Shown: positions 23,077-32,775 of the stretch, piece by piece
Layout of the letters: every line of letters starts with the position of its first letter
Position numbering within the stretch: the stretch's first letter is position 1
Origin: Onchidella celtica
Lineage: Eukaryota; Mollusca; Gastropoda; Systellommatophora; Onchidiidae
Assembly (NCBI GenBank): GCA_963931925.1
Contig: OZ007570.1
Coordinates: forward strand, 41,313,687 to 41,377,686
Reading direction: 5' to 3'
DNA: 64,000 nt
The notes under the pieces: generated by a model
Told to the model about the DNA's origin: nothing
Databases searched by the model: none
Seen by the model: only the letters and a program-made list of their open reading frames with translations
Made by a program: the position numbers and the translations under genes

Positions 23077-24163
23077 GGGCACAGAACACAGAGAACGCTT
23101 GACGCACGAGAAAACTAGCGCGAGAGTATAGGCGCCTTTTCAACAAGCGCCTGATTGATCAAGGATGCACAGAGAGAACGCGTGAGAATCTAGCTCTTCA
23201 TGATCTATTACTCTGCAGTCAACAGCAGTCTGCTGTGTGCCGGTATTGTTTCAGTATGGCGTCGTCTTCAGACGACGAATACATCTTGCTGAACAGTGCA
23301 TTGCCAAAACTTATGTTTTAAAAAAAAAGGAAGAGGAAGTGTGCATGAACTTAATAAAGAGAGGAGAGACGTTGGCGAAGATCACGTCTCTAGTCAGTTG
23401 AAGGATCACCCCGACAGACTTAACGCTTACATTAGAATGAATCTTGAAACATTCACTTTTATACTAAACCAAATAAGTCCAAGGCTTACAAAGTCATGGC
23501 TGGCACGTTCCCATCCTGCCAGAAGAAAGGCTGGTGATATCCCTGGGGTAAGCAATGTGTTATTTTCACGTAATACGAAAGGAAACCAAAGAAAAACATG
23601 TTAATTTTTAAAAATTTATACTTCTGCTTTATTTTTTTTTTATTTGACTATGTAGAAACACATTTTGCGTTAAATCATCATCAAGCTACATACTACATGT
23701 ATACATTTCAATCTTCAGGATTAGTTTGCAAACAGTCTTTTCCATATTTCCTTAAATGAAAAAAAAAGCTATAAATTCGATCATAATGATGCGCCACGTG
23801 CCTTTTGTTTATTTTTAATTGATGCAACAAAACAGAAAAAAACATCAAAATTCGTTTTACTTTACTAATAACACATTGTAACGTATCTCAATGGAAGTTG
23901 TTTATGCCCAAGTTATCACTGCAGGGGAAATAAGACAATTTTATCAATAGCGGCATGGCAACACTCTCAGCAAGCAGCTTCAACGCGAGAAAAGAATTAA
24001 CTTTCAATACTTTAAAACTAACGCGACTTGACAAGCGACGCAGCACGCCTGAAGCTGGAAAGTACAAGCGTTCTCTATGGGTGTCACAAGAGATTTAGTG
24101 GCATACTTAAGACAGGTAAAAGGCGCTTGGACTCTCCCGTCAAGCGTTCTCTATGTTCTCTCC
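23077..24163 (+). mobile_element. PIF/Harbinger-like relic
   Basis: Near-inverted ends share GAACAYAGAGAACGCTTGACG (23084-23104 and its complement at 24137-24157). CTT on both sides (23074-23076, 24164-24166) would be the 3-bp duplication of this superfamily, although it is not the usual TWA. The interior contains one transposase-like exon. At 1087 bp it lacks the catalytic exon and accessory gene. Confidence 0.5.
23296..23547 (+). pseudogene. Harbinger-like transposase N-terminal exon remnant
   Basis: After a K-rich start, the frame reads GSVHELNKERRD, then HPDRLNAYIRMNLETF and LNQISPRLTKS. An [YF]xRM..ETF block followed by LL..I.P.L is the N-terminal signature of PIF/Harbinger nuclease (HARBI1-like) proteins as I know the family. 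It stops at a plausible donor GG|GTAAGC at 23548. No DDE exon follows, so this is not a functional gene. Confidence 0.55.
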
Positions 24164-24229
24164 CTTAGACGGAGACTACTGTACCAAAGGCCAGGTCACA
24201 GACTGAGTAAGTGAAAACGTATAGAGAAT

Positions 24230-24704
24230 GGAAGTGTATATTTAGGCCGAATACGGCCTATGCAACCCTATTTGGGCCGAAGGTATTTTAGGCAATCAAA
24301 GTGTCAATTGCCACCGCGGAATACGGTGTCGATACAAGAAGTGTGCATTAGAATGGTCAGATGGACCGGGGGGCGTGAGGGTCTAGTCAGTTTGTATCAA
24401 CGGGCGGTAGTCAGACTGACTAACCAGGCGAAAAGGGGCTGGGGTAGCCATTGGCGATCGACGTACCGTCAATGGCCACGGCAAAATGCGGTGGTAATTG
24501 AAGCTATCGGCGACCGGAAAAATGCGGTGGTAATTGACGCTACCTTTAGGCAATATTGTACGGACACAAATTCTGTGTTTTCAAAAAACAAAAACAAAAA
24601 AACGCCAGAACAGTGCAACCTGCAAACTCGCACTATCGGCCCAAACAACCCGGAACCAGGGTTTTATGCTATTTAGGCCGTATTCGTCCCAAATATACCT
24701 AGCC
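24230..24704 (+). mobile_element. MITE with 9-bp duplication, copy 1
   Basis: Exact 9-bp duplication ATAGAGAAT (24221-24229, 24705-24713). Inverted ends of about 30 bp start GG and share GTATATTT then CGAATACGGCCTA. The second copy, 49177-49606, has its own 9-bp duplication. GG ends and 9-bp targets fit Mutator-like (9-11 bp) or Merlin (8-9 bp) elements. ORFs inside are not conserved. Confidence 0.85.
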
Positions 24705-24713
24705 ATAGAGAAT

Positions 24714-26080
24714 ACAACATCAGTCATGTATGATTTAGGGTACCAAAAACGTTCACATTTAATGCCTGTGTGAGACAGTCAGTTAGAATGGTACTTATCA
24801 TAATACTTAATAGCTTAAAAGGGGGTCATACTCGCCTGTTTTATCAGACTTGATTAGATCTAATTTATGCAGTTTTAATTACTACTTATGCATCACATAC
24901 ATGAACATAAATAAATAAATGGTTGTAATGTAATGTATTGTTGGTATTGTGCCGAATCAGATTTATGCACATTATGAATCATGTCTTACTTGAAATGTTG
25001 TAACTTTGACATTGTGATAATCATATTTCATATCACCCATTCAGTGAATAATCAGACAACCGACACAAGCTGTCAAGCTATATGAATATATATCCTGTGT
25101 ATGCAGATTATGGTATCCCAGCATTTTCAGCTGAGCCTTTTTTTAAATTTTTGTAGGCCTCCTGAATAAATAATTCCAATAGCTGAATTATTGAAAAACA
25201 CAGTGAACTTTTTGTGATGCTTTATTTCTAGAAAATCATCACAAATTTTATTTTTTGGAATTTCATTTTTTTTTCTAAAAGATCAGATATTTTCCAGGAA
25301 TATTTGGCACAAATTGAAAGGTCATATATGTTGTCTTTTAATTGGCATTTTTTAGCGGCATTTTTTTTTTCATGTCAGTGTGAGTGATCATTGACTCTAT
25401 ACAAATATTTAAAGCTCATGGATACATTAGTAATTATCTCCTTTAGATTGGTTGTTCACCGTTTAAATTCAAGTGCCTGGTTGCCTGAGGGTTCAATTTG
25501 ATAATACAGAGAAGAAAATCAATATATCAGTTCAGGACATTTGTCAAGAGTTCTAGGCACTCTTAGAAAAAGATTTGTCTGCTCCTCAATGCAAGAGGCC
25601 AATAATGTTCAATAACTGTTGTTAGCAATCAAATCTTGTGACAGTTTTCAAGTGGCCTATGGCATGAGTATTACATCGACCAAACTCCAACTCAAATCTT
25701 GTTTTGGTTCCCTGGAGATAAATTACGTACGTCAAGGTAGGATTTGACAAGTTGTTAAGATTTACTGCATGTCAGCACAACAGGTAAGCTGTATAAAGCA
25801 AGGATTAAGATAAGTCTAACTAGTACAAGAGGAAGTTACCTCATATGGAATGTCATCATGTTGTCATTTTTCATTTAGTAGTTTTCAACTTGTATGATCC
25901 TGTGTCTAGTAATAGTATCACTGTAATCTTGCTCTTCATATTTGAAACTGTTATTACCTTTGTTCCAAATCTTAATCCTCAGATTTTTTAAAATAAAAAT
26001 TGACCTGACCTACATTAGGGTTTCTACAGAAATGACATTTATAAACAATGCTTCAGTCTTGTCCAGAGGAAGGGAAATAC
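24714..26080 (+). other. Intergenic, AT-rich, nothing recognised
   Basis: No coding frame, terminal repeats or in-window homologue found. Confidence 0.5.
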
Positions 26081-26084
26081 ATGT

Positions 26085-26165
26085 AAAAAAATATAGGCCT
26101 ATTCCTAGAAATAAGATCATTACAAATGTTTTTAATTGCTTCTGGGTCCATTAGACCCACAATGT
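26085..26165 (+). repeat. Dispersed repeat K, copy 1
   Basis: Shares CCTAGAAATAAGAT-like sequence and AATTGCTTCTGGGTCCATTA with 36345-36425 in the same orientation. In both places a copy of repeat L follows downstream. Confidence 0.6.
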
Positions 26166-26559
26166 ATGGTGAATATTAACTTATCATCAGAATGAGACAG
26201 ATCAACTTGTAAATTAAATATATATTTAGAGTCAGATAAAGCAAAGACAGTGAAAATTCTCTCTCTCTTTCTCTTTCCCTCCCTGGCCCAATTCATGCAT
26301 TTAATTTGGCAGAGACACTCACTGCAAATTAGATTTTGCATATCGTTTTATTATTCTGGCATTGAAATTGCCTCCGGAAGCAAAACCAATCAAAGTAGTG
26401 CCTTATTTTCTATATTCAGTGTGTCACTTGCTCAGCACACTGAGAATGGGCAGGGCTTCTAATGAAATGCCAACACTTGCGAAGAAGGGAATGTCCCCTC
26501 TTATGGTATATGTGATTGTACAGAAAACAATTACATGTACATGTATTATGTTGTCAGAC

Positions 26560-27440
26560 ATGAGCAAGGATTGCCCACACAAACCTGTGTCATCGGGAAA
26601 AGTTAGAACTAAGCTCACACAGGCAGCCCAGCCAGCAAAATATCGATTCTTTTTCATTGGAAATTCTGCCGATCACATTTTGTGATGAACATCAAAGGCA
26701 GGCCTATAAACAAGCCTCTATCGATTTACACTAGTGTGTGTAATATCTCGCTCATAATGGTTAAATCTAATCTGTGATGTCAGGAAAATGCGGCCGCACT
26801 TTTTGGCATTCCGCACTCTTTCCCGCACTTTTTGATGTTTCCGCATTTTTTTAACGTTTTTTTTTTTTTTTTTGGCATTTTTACTTTTTTTTTTATGGCT
26901 TCGTTTGGAGAAAAAATGGCCACTTCCTATCTTTTAGGACTGTTATTATCCGGAAAGTACCCGTATCCGAGTCCAAAAATTTTAAAGCATAACCATTGAT
27001 AACCTTCAAAATTTCATGTTAGATCAATATCCGGATACCGTAAGTAATTATTCATGAAAGCGAAAATTTCTACTACCCAAGCGAGCACACCCACCCCTAC
27101 TTTCGCTTTCTTTTTGTGTTCAGAATCAGAATTTAGAATCTCTAGACTGCAACCACGGGTCCATCATCGTCATTCCATGTGTAGTGGCACTGTACTTTTA
27201 ACCATTTTTGGTTTGTTTACTGTATATTTGGCAGTCTTCATTGCATTACTTATGACATTGTGATGTCGTTTGTGGCATTTTTTGCGGCATTGTTTGTCTT
27301 TTTGTTGCATTTTTTGGCATTTTTTGTGGCATCTTGTTGCATTTTTTGTCCCCAAAAATGGCATTTTTCTGACATCACAGAATCTAATACATGAAATATG
27401 TCACTTATTACGGCAGAATATGCATGGGCTGTTTGTATTT
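26560..27440 (+). repeat. Dispersed repeat J, copy 1, split by an hAT-like MITE
   Basis: Collinear with 50165-50420 (CATCGGGAAAAGT, ACTAAGCTCA, AACAAGCCTC, CTCATAATGG words). The 609-bp MITE at 26772-27380 interrupts it; after the MITE the homology resumes (ATGTCACTTATTACGGCAGA versus GTGTCATCAATTACGACAGA). Confidence 0.7.
26772..27380 (+). mobile_element. hAT-like MITE with 8-bp duplication
   Basis: AATCTAAT on both sides (26764-26771, 27381-27388) is an exact 8-bp duplication, the hAT hallmark. Inverted ends match over 20 bp with one difference (CTGTGATGTCAGRAAAATGC). The arms carry reiterated GGCATTTTTTG and CCGCACTTTTTG words. No transposase is present. Confidence 0.85.
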
Positions 27441-27720
27441 ACATATCACACGTTCCAATCTGAGTCAATCTACTACAATAATGGGAAGAAGACATGCAAA
27501 AAAAAATTAGAAAGAAGACAGGGGAGTTTACATGTAATTGTAATTCATCCTTTGCCTTTCTTGGATCTTGCAATCTTCATCTTTTGTGGGTTTGGCAGTC
27601 CTGGGTGCTATTCTAATTTTCCTCACTGGGTTATACACTTTACTACTGAGATTTCTGGAGCAGGTTCAGAGATTGTGTGAATTCCAGAATTCTGGAAAAA
27701 GTGGGAGCTCTCACATTCTA
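27441..27720 (+). repeat. Dispersed repeat L, copy 1
   Basis: Collinear with 37070-37345 in the same orientation: ATGGGAAGAAGACA, GAAGACAGGGGA, TTATACACTT, CTGAGATTTC and GAATTCCAGAA words recur in the same order. No coding potential is evident. Confidence 0.7.
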
Positions 27721-28110
27721 AAGACAAAATGAACATTCATTATCTGAGAACTAGTTATAATCTACTGTGCGATATACCTATGAAATTGGCAACTGTATGT
27801 GTCTTAACTTAAAAATATTGGGTCAAGAAATATAAATTGCATTGATACCTCGAGAGTCGAGCAAACTTTGTTGTCAAAATCAGTATTTGGAGCTTACTGT
27901 ATACATGTTCAAATTTCTTTTGAAAATGCTAACATCACCTTTGGTCTCTACAAATGTCTGTAAGGTCTGTTGCAGGCTGTAAGTGTTGGCAAACTCTGAA
28001 GAATCAATCAAAATACAATGTATTTGTACCCTTCAAAAAAAAAAAAAACAGCATGATTATGCCTCCTCGACATGGAAACTGATGATCCCACGTATGTCGA
28101 GATACATGTA

Positions 28111-28955
28111 CAGTCCAATCCATTTATCTCGATATGGCTTTTCTCGACATTCTGGGTAACTCGACAATTTTTAAGTCCCAACCTGTTCCTTCTTTAATGC
28201 TACTAAATATTTCCCCGTAACTCGGTGTGTTATTCCATTCTTTCCTCTTATATCGACACATTTCTCCCCGACCGCAGCAAAACAAGTGCACTAGATCTAC
28301 AACTGTGCTATCAAAAATGCCCACGCAACTCCCCCGATATAAGATCTCTTTATTTCTTTTTGCGGTGCTGGCGAGGAGGGGTAGGAGAGGGGGGGGTGTG
28401 GACACAGTGGATGACCCTTGGCTTCAGTAACGCGAGTGTGGAGTGCCTTGCATAAGCGTAAGGCAGTAAAAGTACAGAGTACTACGAACTGAGTAATTTT
28501 TTTTCCCCACAAAAGATTCGGCGCTTGATACTAGGCCGTGACCTAGATCTCTCGGTTAACTGCCGTATTGTGTGTGTATCAGTATCATCACTTCTTCTGA
28601 AGAAACAGTCAAGTCGAGGGTTAACAAAAAAAAAAAGTAAAGCACTGCGCATTTGATAGCTGTACTGCATTTCTCCGACATCGGCAAATCTTTGCCACGG
28701 AACTGCTCCGCACAACAATGATATTGGAGGAACTGATGACAGTATGCCGATAATTAAAAGAAAAAAGGACATACTTTTTAATTGCGTTATTTATTGGACA
28801 CTTCCCTTCCCATTAAGGTGATGTTTGATCTCACACAACCCCCCCCCCCCCTTTTTTTTCTTTTCTCTTCCACCACTAATCTGCTATTTCGACTTTCTCT
28901 TTACTCGACACAAGTCAGACGGTCCCATTGATGTCGAGATATTAGGATTGCACTG
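28111..28955 (+). mobile_element. pogo-like non-autonomous element
   Basis: TA (28109-28110, 28956-28957) flanks ends CAGTCCAATCC...GGATTGCACTG. Subterminal arms contain ATCTCGA/TCGAGAT words in inverted order. Length 845 bp; overlapping ORFs of up to 96 codons have no recognisable domain. Confidence 0.7.
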
Positions 28956-29993
28956 TATCTTTCTCATATACTCTAGTCTTATCCATTTGAGTCATCATTT
29001 TTAAATTATCTTGGAACAGGTTAACTCTAGTCCTGCGGGAGGCCACTATATTGGCCTCCCCGCGCAACACGGGAGGCCGTTATTTTGTCCGACACGCTTA
29101 ACCGTGGGTCCTGCGGGAGGCCACATTTTTGTATAGCAACGGTGCGCCTCGCGCTTTGGTTATTCGGTTGCCAAGGCTGTCGTTGTTGTTGTTTTTTTCA
29201 CGTTTTTTTTCCACACTATTTTCGCGTGTTTATCTATCCTGTCATCCCTACTATATCTGACAAAATGGTATCGTCCTATTACGTTTATTACGATACAACT
29301 ATTCGCAACTATTCGTCATACTCGTGTAATAGTACTGACGGTCTGAAGTTTGAACTGGGGAAAATCTTGGGGAAACTTTTACTTTGATGCTGGTTGTCGT
29401 CTACATGTGAAATGAGAAGAAAGGGGCCATGTGCGTATTTGAGACGCCGTTCTACGTCTGTAATTATGAATTCCGATGTAATGTTAGGGTATGCTGCATA
29501 AAGGCGTCTGTCAGTAGGTTTTTCATCAGGGAAAACTGGGAGAAAATGACCGACTTTGTTGTTGGGCGTTGTCTTTATTTGATGTGGTAATTAGAGAGAT
29601 ACTGTGTTCCTTTGATTAAACCGCTTTTCAGTACATGTATGTGCTCTACGACCTGGAACTGGAAATCAAATCTCTCGCTAAAACTAACATTATAGTAAGT
29701 GAACGCTTTACATAGTAGAGGAGGGAGAAGGCAATGTCACGATACATGTGGTTAGTAAATTAAGCGAATGGCTTAAAAAATAATTTGTTCACCTGAATGG
29801 CCTGACATAGGGACAGAAAAAGCGCAGAGGTCTTGGGAACATGATAAAAACATGTGCTAAACGGCATGTAAATGCAGAAAATTCTTGATTTGGGGCCTTC
29901 CATTTCACGATAAAACCTACTGCATATCATCACAAGTACTTTATCCAAATATCATAGGGGTCCCTTACGATTTATCCACCACTATTGTTGTTA

Positions 29994-30601
29994 CTGATTT
30001 CAAATACCTAGGATCACATAAATCGCCAGATGGAAGCTGCTCAAAGGACATAAAAACAAGGATAGGAATGGGAAAACACAAAATGGTTCAACTAAACAAC
30101 ATTTGGAAGGATAGAGGCACACCAACGGACCTCAAAGTGAACATACTTAAGTGCTTGATCTGGCCAGTCCTACTATATGGTTGTGAAGCCTGGACACTCA
30201 AAAAGGCAGACATAACAAGATTGGAGGCAGCTGAAATGTGGCTTTACAGAAGGCTACTCAGAATAAGTTGGACAGAAAGGAGAACAAATACAAGCATCTT
30301 AGAACAGCTTGGCACCACCAGAAGAATAACACCTGAAATAAATAAAAGAAGACTTGCATACATCGGCCACGCGGCCCGAAACAAAAGCACGGCCCTTATG
30401 ATATCAATCCTTCAAGGAAAGACAGAAACAAAGAGAAAACAAGGAAGACCACCCATTACATATCACGATAACATCAAGAAAGTCAGCCAGCTGGAAATAA
30501 GTGAACTAACTAGGAAAGCTAAGGACAAGATTGGGTGGAGGAGATTTTGTCGTGACATCCACTGTAGCAGCTAACATCGATGACGATGAAGCCGACAGGT
30601 G
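29994..30601 (+). mobile_element. 5'-truncated LINE, family B, copy 1
   Basis: Flanked by the 10-bp duplication ATTGTTGTTA (29984-29993, 30602-30611). Copies 1 and 2 of the surrounding piggyBac element show this site once and unoccupied. Only the last 608 bp of the LINE are present. The 3' end (GCCGACAGGTG) matches the longer copy at 50894-52218. Confidence 0.92.
29996..30574 (+). pseudogene. LINE family B RT C-terminal fragment
   Basis: Open frame from the truncated end to the stop: FKYLGSHKSPDGSCS, LLYGCEAWTLKKADI, RRLAYIGHAARNKS, KRKQGRPPITYHDN, ending IHCSS. These are the thumb and C-terminal regions after the catalytic palm. The palm (YADD) is missing, so there is no enzymatic activity. 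Nearly identical in protein to the copy at 50928-52217. Confidence 0.9.
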
Positions 30602-30771
30602 ATTGTTGTTATTGCGTCCTGAAGTATACGCGATACAGTTGTTCACACGGACCCGATTGACCCGACCGCCGAGGTTATCGGCAACACGCGGACGATCGGC
30701 TGACTGGCCGCTGGCTATCCCCGCACGGGGCGTTGCGTGGACGAGTTCACTCAACGCAGGACGAGGGTTAA

Positions 30772-31490
30772 TAAATTTTCCATTTTTCCATATTTGGCAT
30801 TCACTATAAACTACTCATGTTTCAGTGATCAGACCAAGTCAATTCACCATAAAAGGTTTGGTACAGTTATTATCAAGGTTAAGTGATGGAAATCCCAAAC
30901 AAACTTTAAACTGTTAACTATAGAGTTTTGACAATATACGATTCTAAAACTCGTTTGCTTCATTCACTCTACTCAAATGCACTGCACATTTATCCTACTT
31001 ATTAATCCACTCAGTCCACTGACACCATAATGACAATCAATTGGATACAACAACTTTTATCAGCTCTGCACCTCTTTATTCATTCTTAAATTTTTTGAAA
31101 CCATAAACAGAACTTTGTAACGAAAACAAATGCTTCAGCCTCTGGTTGAAACTACAAATGTAGCAAAGTACTGGCTGCCCACTTCGTATTTCCAGTAAAT
31201 AATTGAATGAGAATCTAAGTGAACAAAATTTTTGCCAGACCACATTCAAAGTTCTATTTTGCCCCCATGCTAGCAAAGGCATTTGTGGGATTTGCAGTTC
31301 TGCCCGTATCTTCTGCACAATGCTACAGGAAAAAAGAGCTGAAATTTCTTCCCTGTATTTTCACACAAATGAGATGTGGAGAAGGTAAGAACATACTGGC
31401 CACCAATGTTTCAGTGGGATGGAGTGCAAACTCCACTGTAAACAGCTCTGATGCCAACAGGAGCTCTAAATATTTAGCTGAAAACATTTT
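30772..31490 (+). other. Intergenic near the STRAP 3' end; nothing recognised
   Basis: A 98-codon ORF at 31219-31515 (+) overlaps other short ORFs and has no known domain. I treat it as chance. Confidence 0.45.
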
Positions 31491-31519
31491 GTGCTTGACT
31501 AAGTGCCATCAATAAAATA

Positions 31520-31525
31520 TTTATT
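31520..31525 (-). promoter_or_regulatory. STRAP poly(A) signal AATAAA
   Basis: AATAAA on the - strand, about 82 nt after the STRAP stop codon, the expected place for a short 3' UTR. Confidence 0.55.
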
Positions 31526-31606
31526 CATAAGCATTCATGAACTTGACTTTAAATGCCATGTAAATTAATTCATTGATGGGCAAGGAAAAACACTGAATGC
31601 AGATCA

Positions 31607-31821
31607 TCAAGATTCAACCTTGATCATGGAAGAGGTTGATGTCGAAGTGTTTGTATCCCCACTTTCAATATCTGGTGCAACACATTTCCACAAACCATAT
31701 GTAGTGCCAACTGTAGTCTGCCAAAGACGAAGTGTGCCATCCTCACTGCCACTGGCATACAGCTCTCCATCAGGAGAAAAACGAACACAATGTACAGGCC
31801 CAAAATGACCTTTGAAAGACT
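31607..31821 (-). CDS. STRAP: STRAP terminal exon (last WD40 blade and C-terminus)
   Basis: STRAP (unr-interacting protein) is a WD40 propeller that binds the SMN complex and TGF-beta receptors/Smad7. The acceptor TTTATCATTACAG is followed by AG completing a Glu codon begun in the previous exon, then [32 protein letters not shown] and TYGLWKCV, a complete WD repeat very close to the vertebrate sequence. After it the protein ends with a short Ser/Thr-rich tail ([16 protein letters not shown]). The longer acidic tail of vertebrate STRAP is absent. Assignment is strong because four exons match collinearly and in phase. Confidence 0.95.
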
Positions 31822-32531
31822 CTGTAATGATAAAGTGAGGGGAAACAAAAATTATTTCTAGAACTTGTTTCATGACATCTTGCATGTTTGATTTTATCCC
31901 TGGGTGACTGGTTTGCCTTTGATGTCAATGATCTCACTGATGATTGACATACTTAGAGGAAATCAGCCAAAAAAGGACTGAACTAAGAATGGCTGCTTTC
32001 CTATTGAAATAGTGAAATTTCACTCGGTTTTATCCAATGACAATAACACCACAAGCTTGTTAAATCGCCAGTTTCATGACGAAAGGGGAATAGGTAACAA
32101 GATGTTGTCTGTTCGCCCCTTTGTCATGAAATCAACGAAATGGTGTAAATTTCCTTCGACAAGATTCAAAATTAAATGGTCCAAATCTGCACTGAATTTA
32201 TAAGCTGCTGACTGGAAGACAGCATGTCCTCAGGTTCTGAATTAAAACAGCAAATGGCATAGCAGCATGTCAGTCCACCCCAATGGCTTAAAATATAGAA
32301 AATATTTTTAACCTTAGCAGTATGTCCTTGGAACTATGCATGGTGTACATTGTGGTGTATAATCAACACCCCACTCCTAAAGAACTTTCTGGCATACTGA
32401 GATGCTTTCCCCTACTTAGTCACACATATGAATAGGGAAATAAATCCTCATGGGGAGTGTGGTGTATTTGAGAGCCCAGGACTTACAACTGAGGGTATGA
32501 CAATAGAATATTAGTATAAAATCCTCTTTAA

Positions 32532-32771
32532 CCCTTTTAATGCCATCATAAAAATTTTGTATGTATGCAAAACGCCAGCTTCAAACGGCAATAAGATGGT
32601 GATTTAATCACTTGAGGTTAACGACAGTTTCCAGCAGTCAGCCGCACTTTTGCCGTGATTTAGTCACTTGAGGTTAACGACAGTTTCCAGCAGTCAGCCG
32701 TAGGCTTGCCAGGTTTTCGTAACACCGGAGGTAAACTGGCGATGAAAGATAGCCACTTGGCACTAAGAGGG
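32532..32771 (+). mobile_element. Short piggyBac-like MITE
   Basis: TTAA (32528-32531, 32772-32775) flanks CCCTTTTAATGCCA and (rc) CCCTCTTAGTGCCA, typical piggyBac-type ends. Only 240 bp. A tandem duplication of about 55 bp (unit GTGATTTARTCACTTGAGG through CAGTCAGCCG, 32599-32700) lies inside. It sits in the last STRAP intron. Confidence 0.8.
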
Positions 32772-32775
32772 TTAA

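Larger units (their letters stand above)
29025..30767 (+). mobile_element. Non-autonomous piggyBac-like element, family P1, copy 3, split by a LINE
   Basis: TTAA at 29021-29024 and 30768-30771. The left end is mutated (CTCTAGTCC) while the right end GGACGAGGG is intact. It is collinear with copies 1 and 2 except for LINE family B at 29994-30601. Without the LINE and its duplication it is about 1125 bp, like the other copies. Confidence 0.88.

Noticed and set aside
24260..24676. 138-codon ORF
   Set aside because: Spans almost the whole MITE; the homologous MITE at 49177 has it interrupted.
31219..31515. 98-codon ORF next to the STRAP 3' end
   Set aside because: Opposite strand to STRAP, overlapping frames, composition not protein-like.
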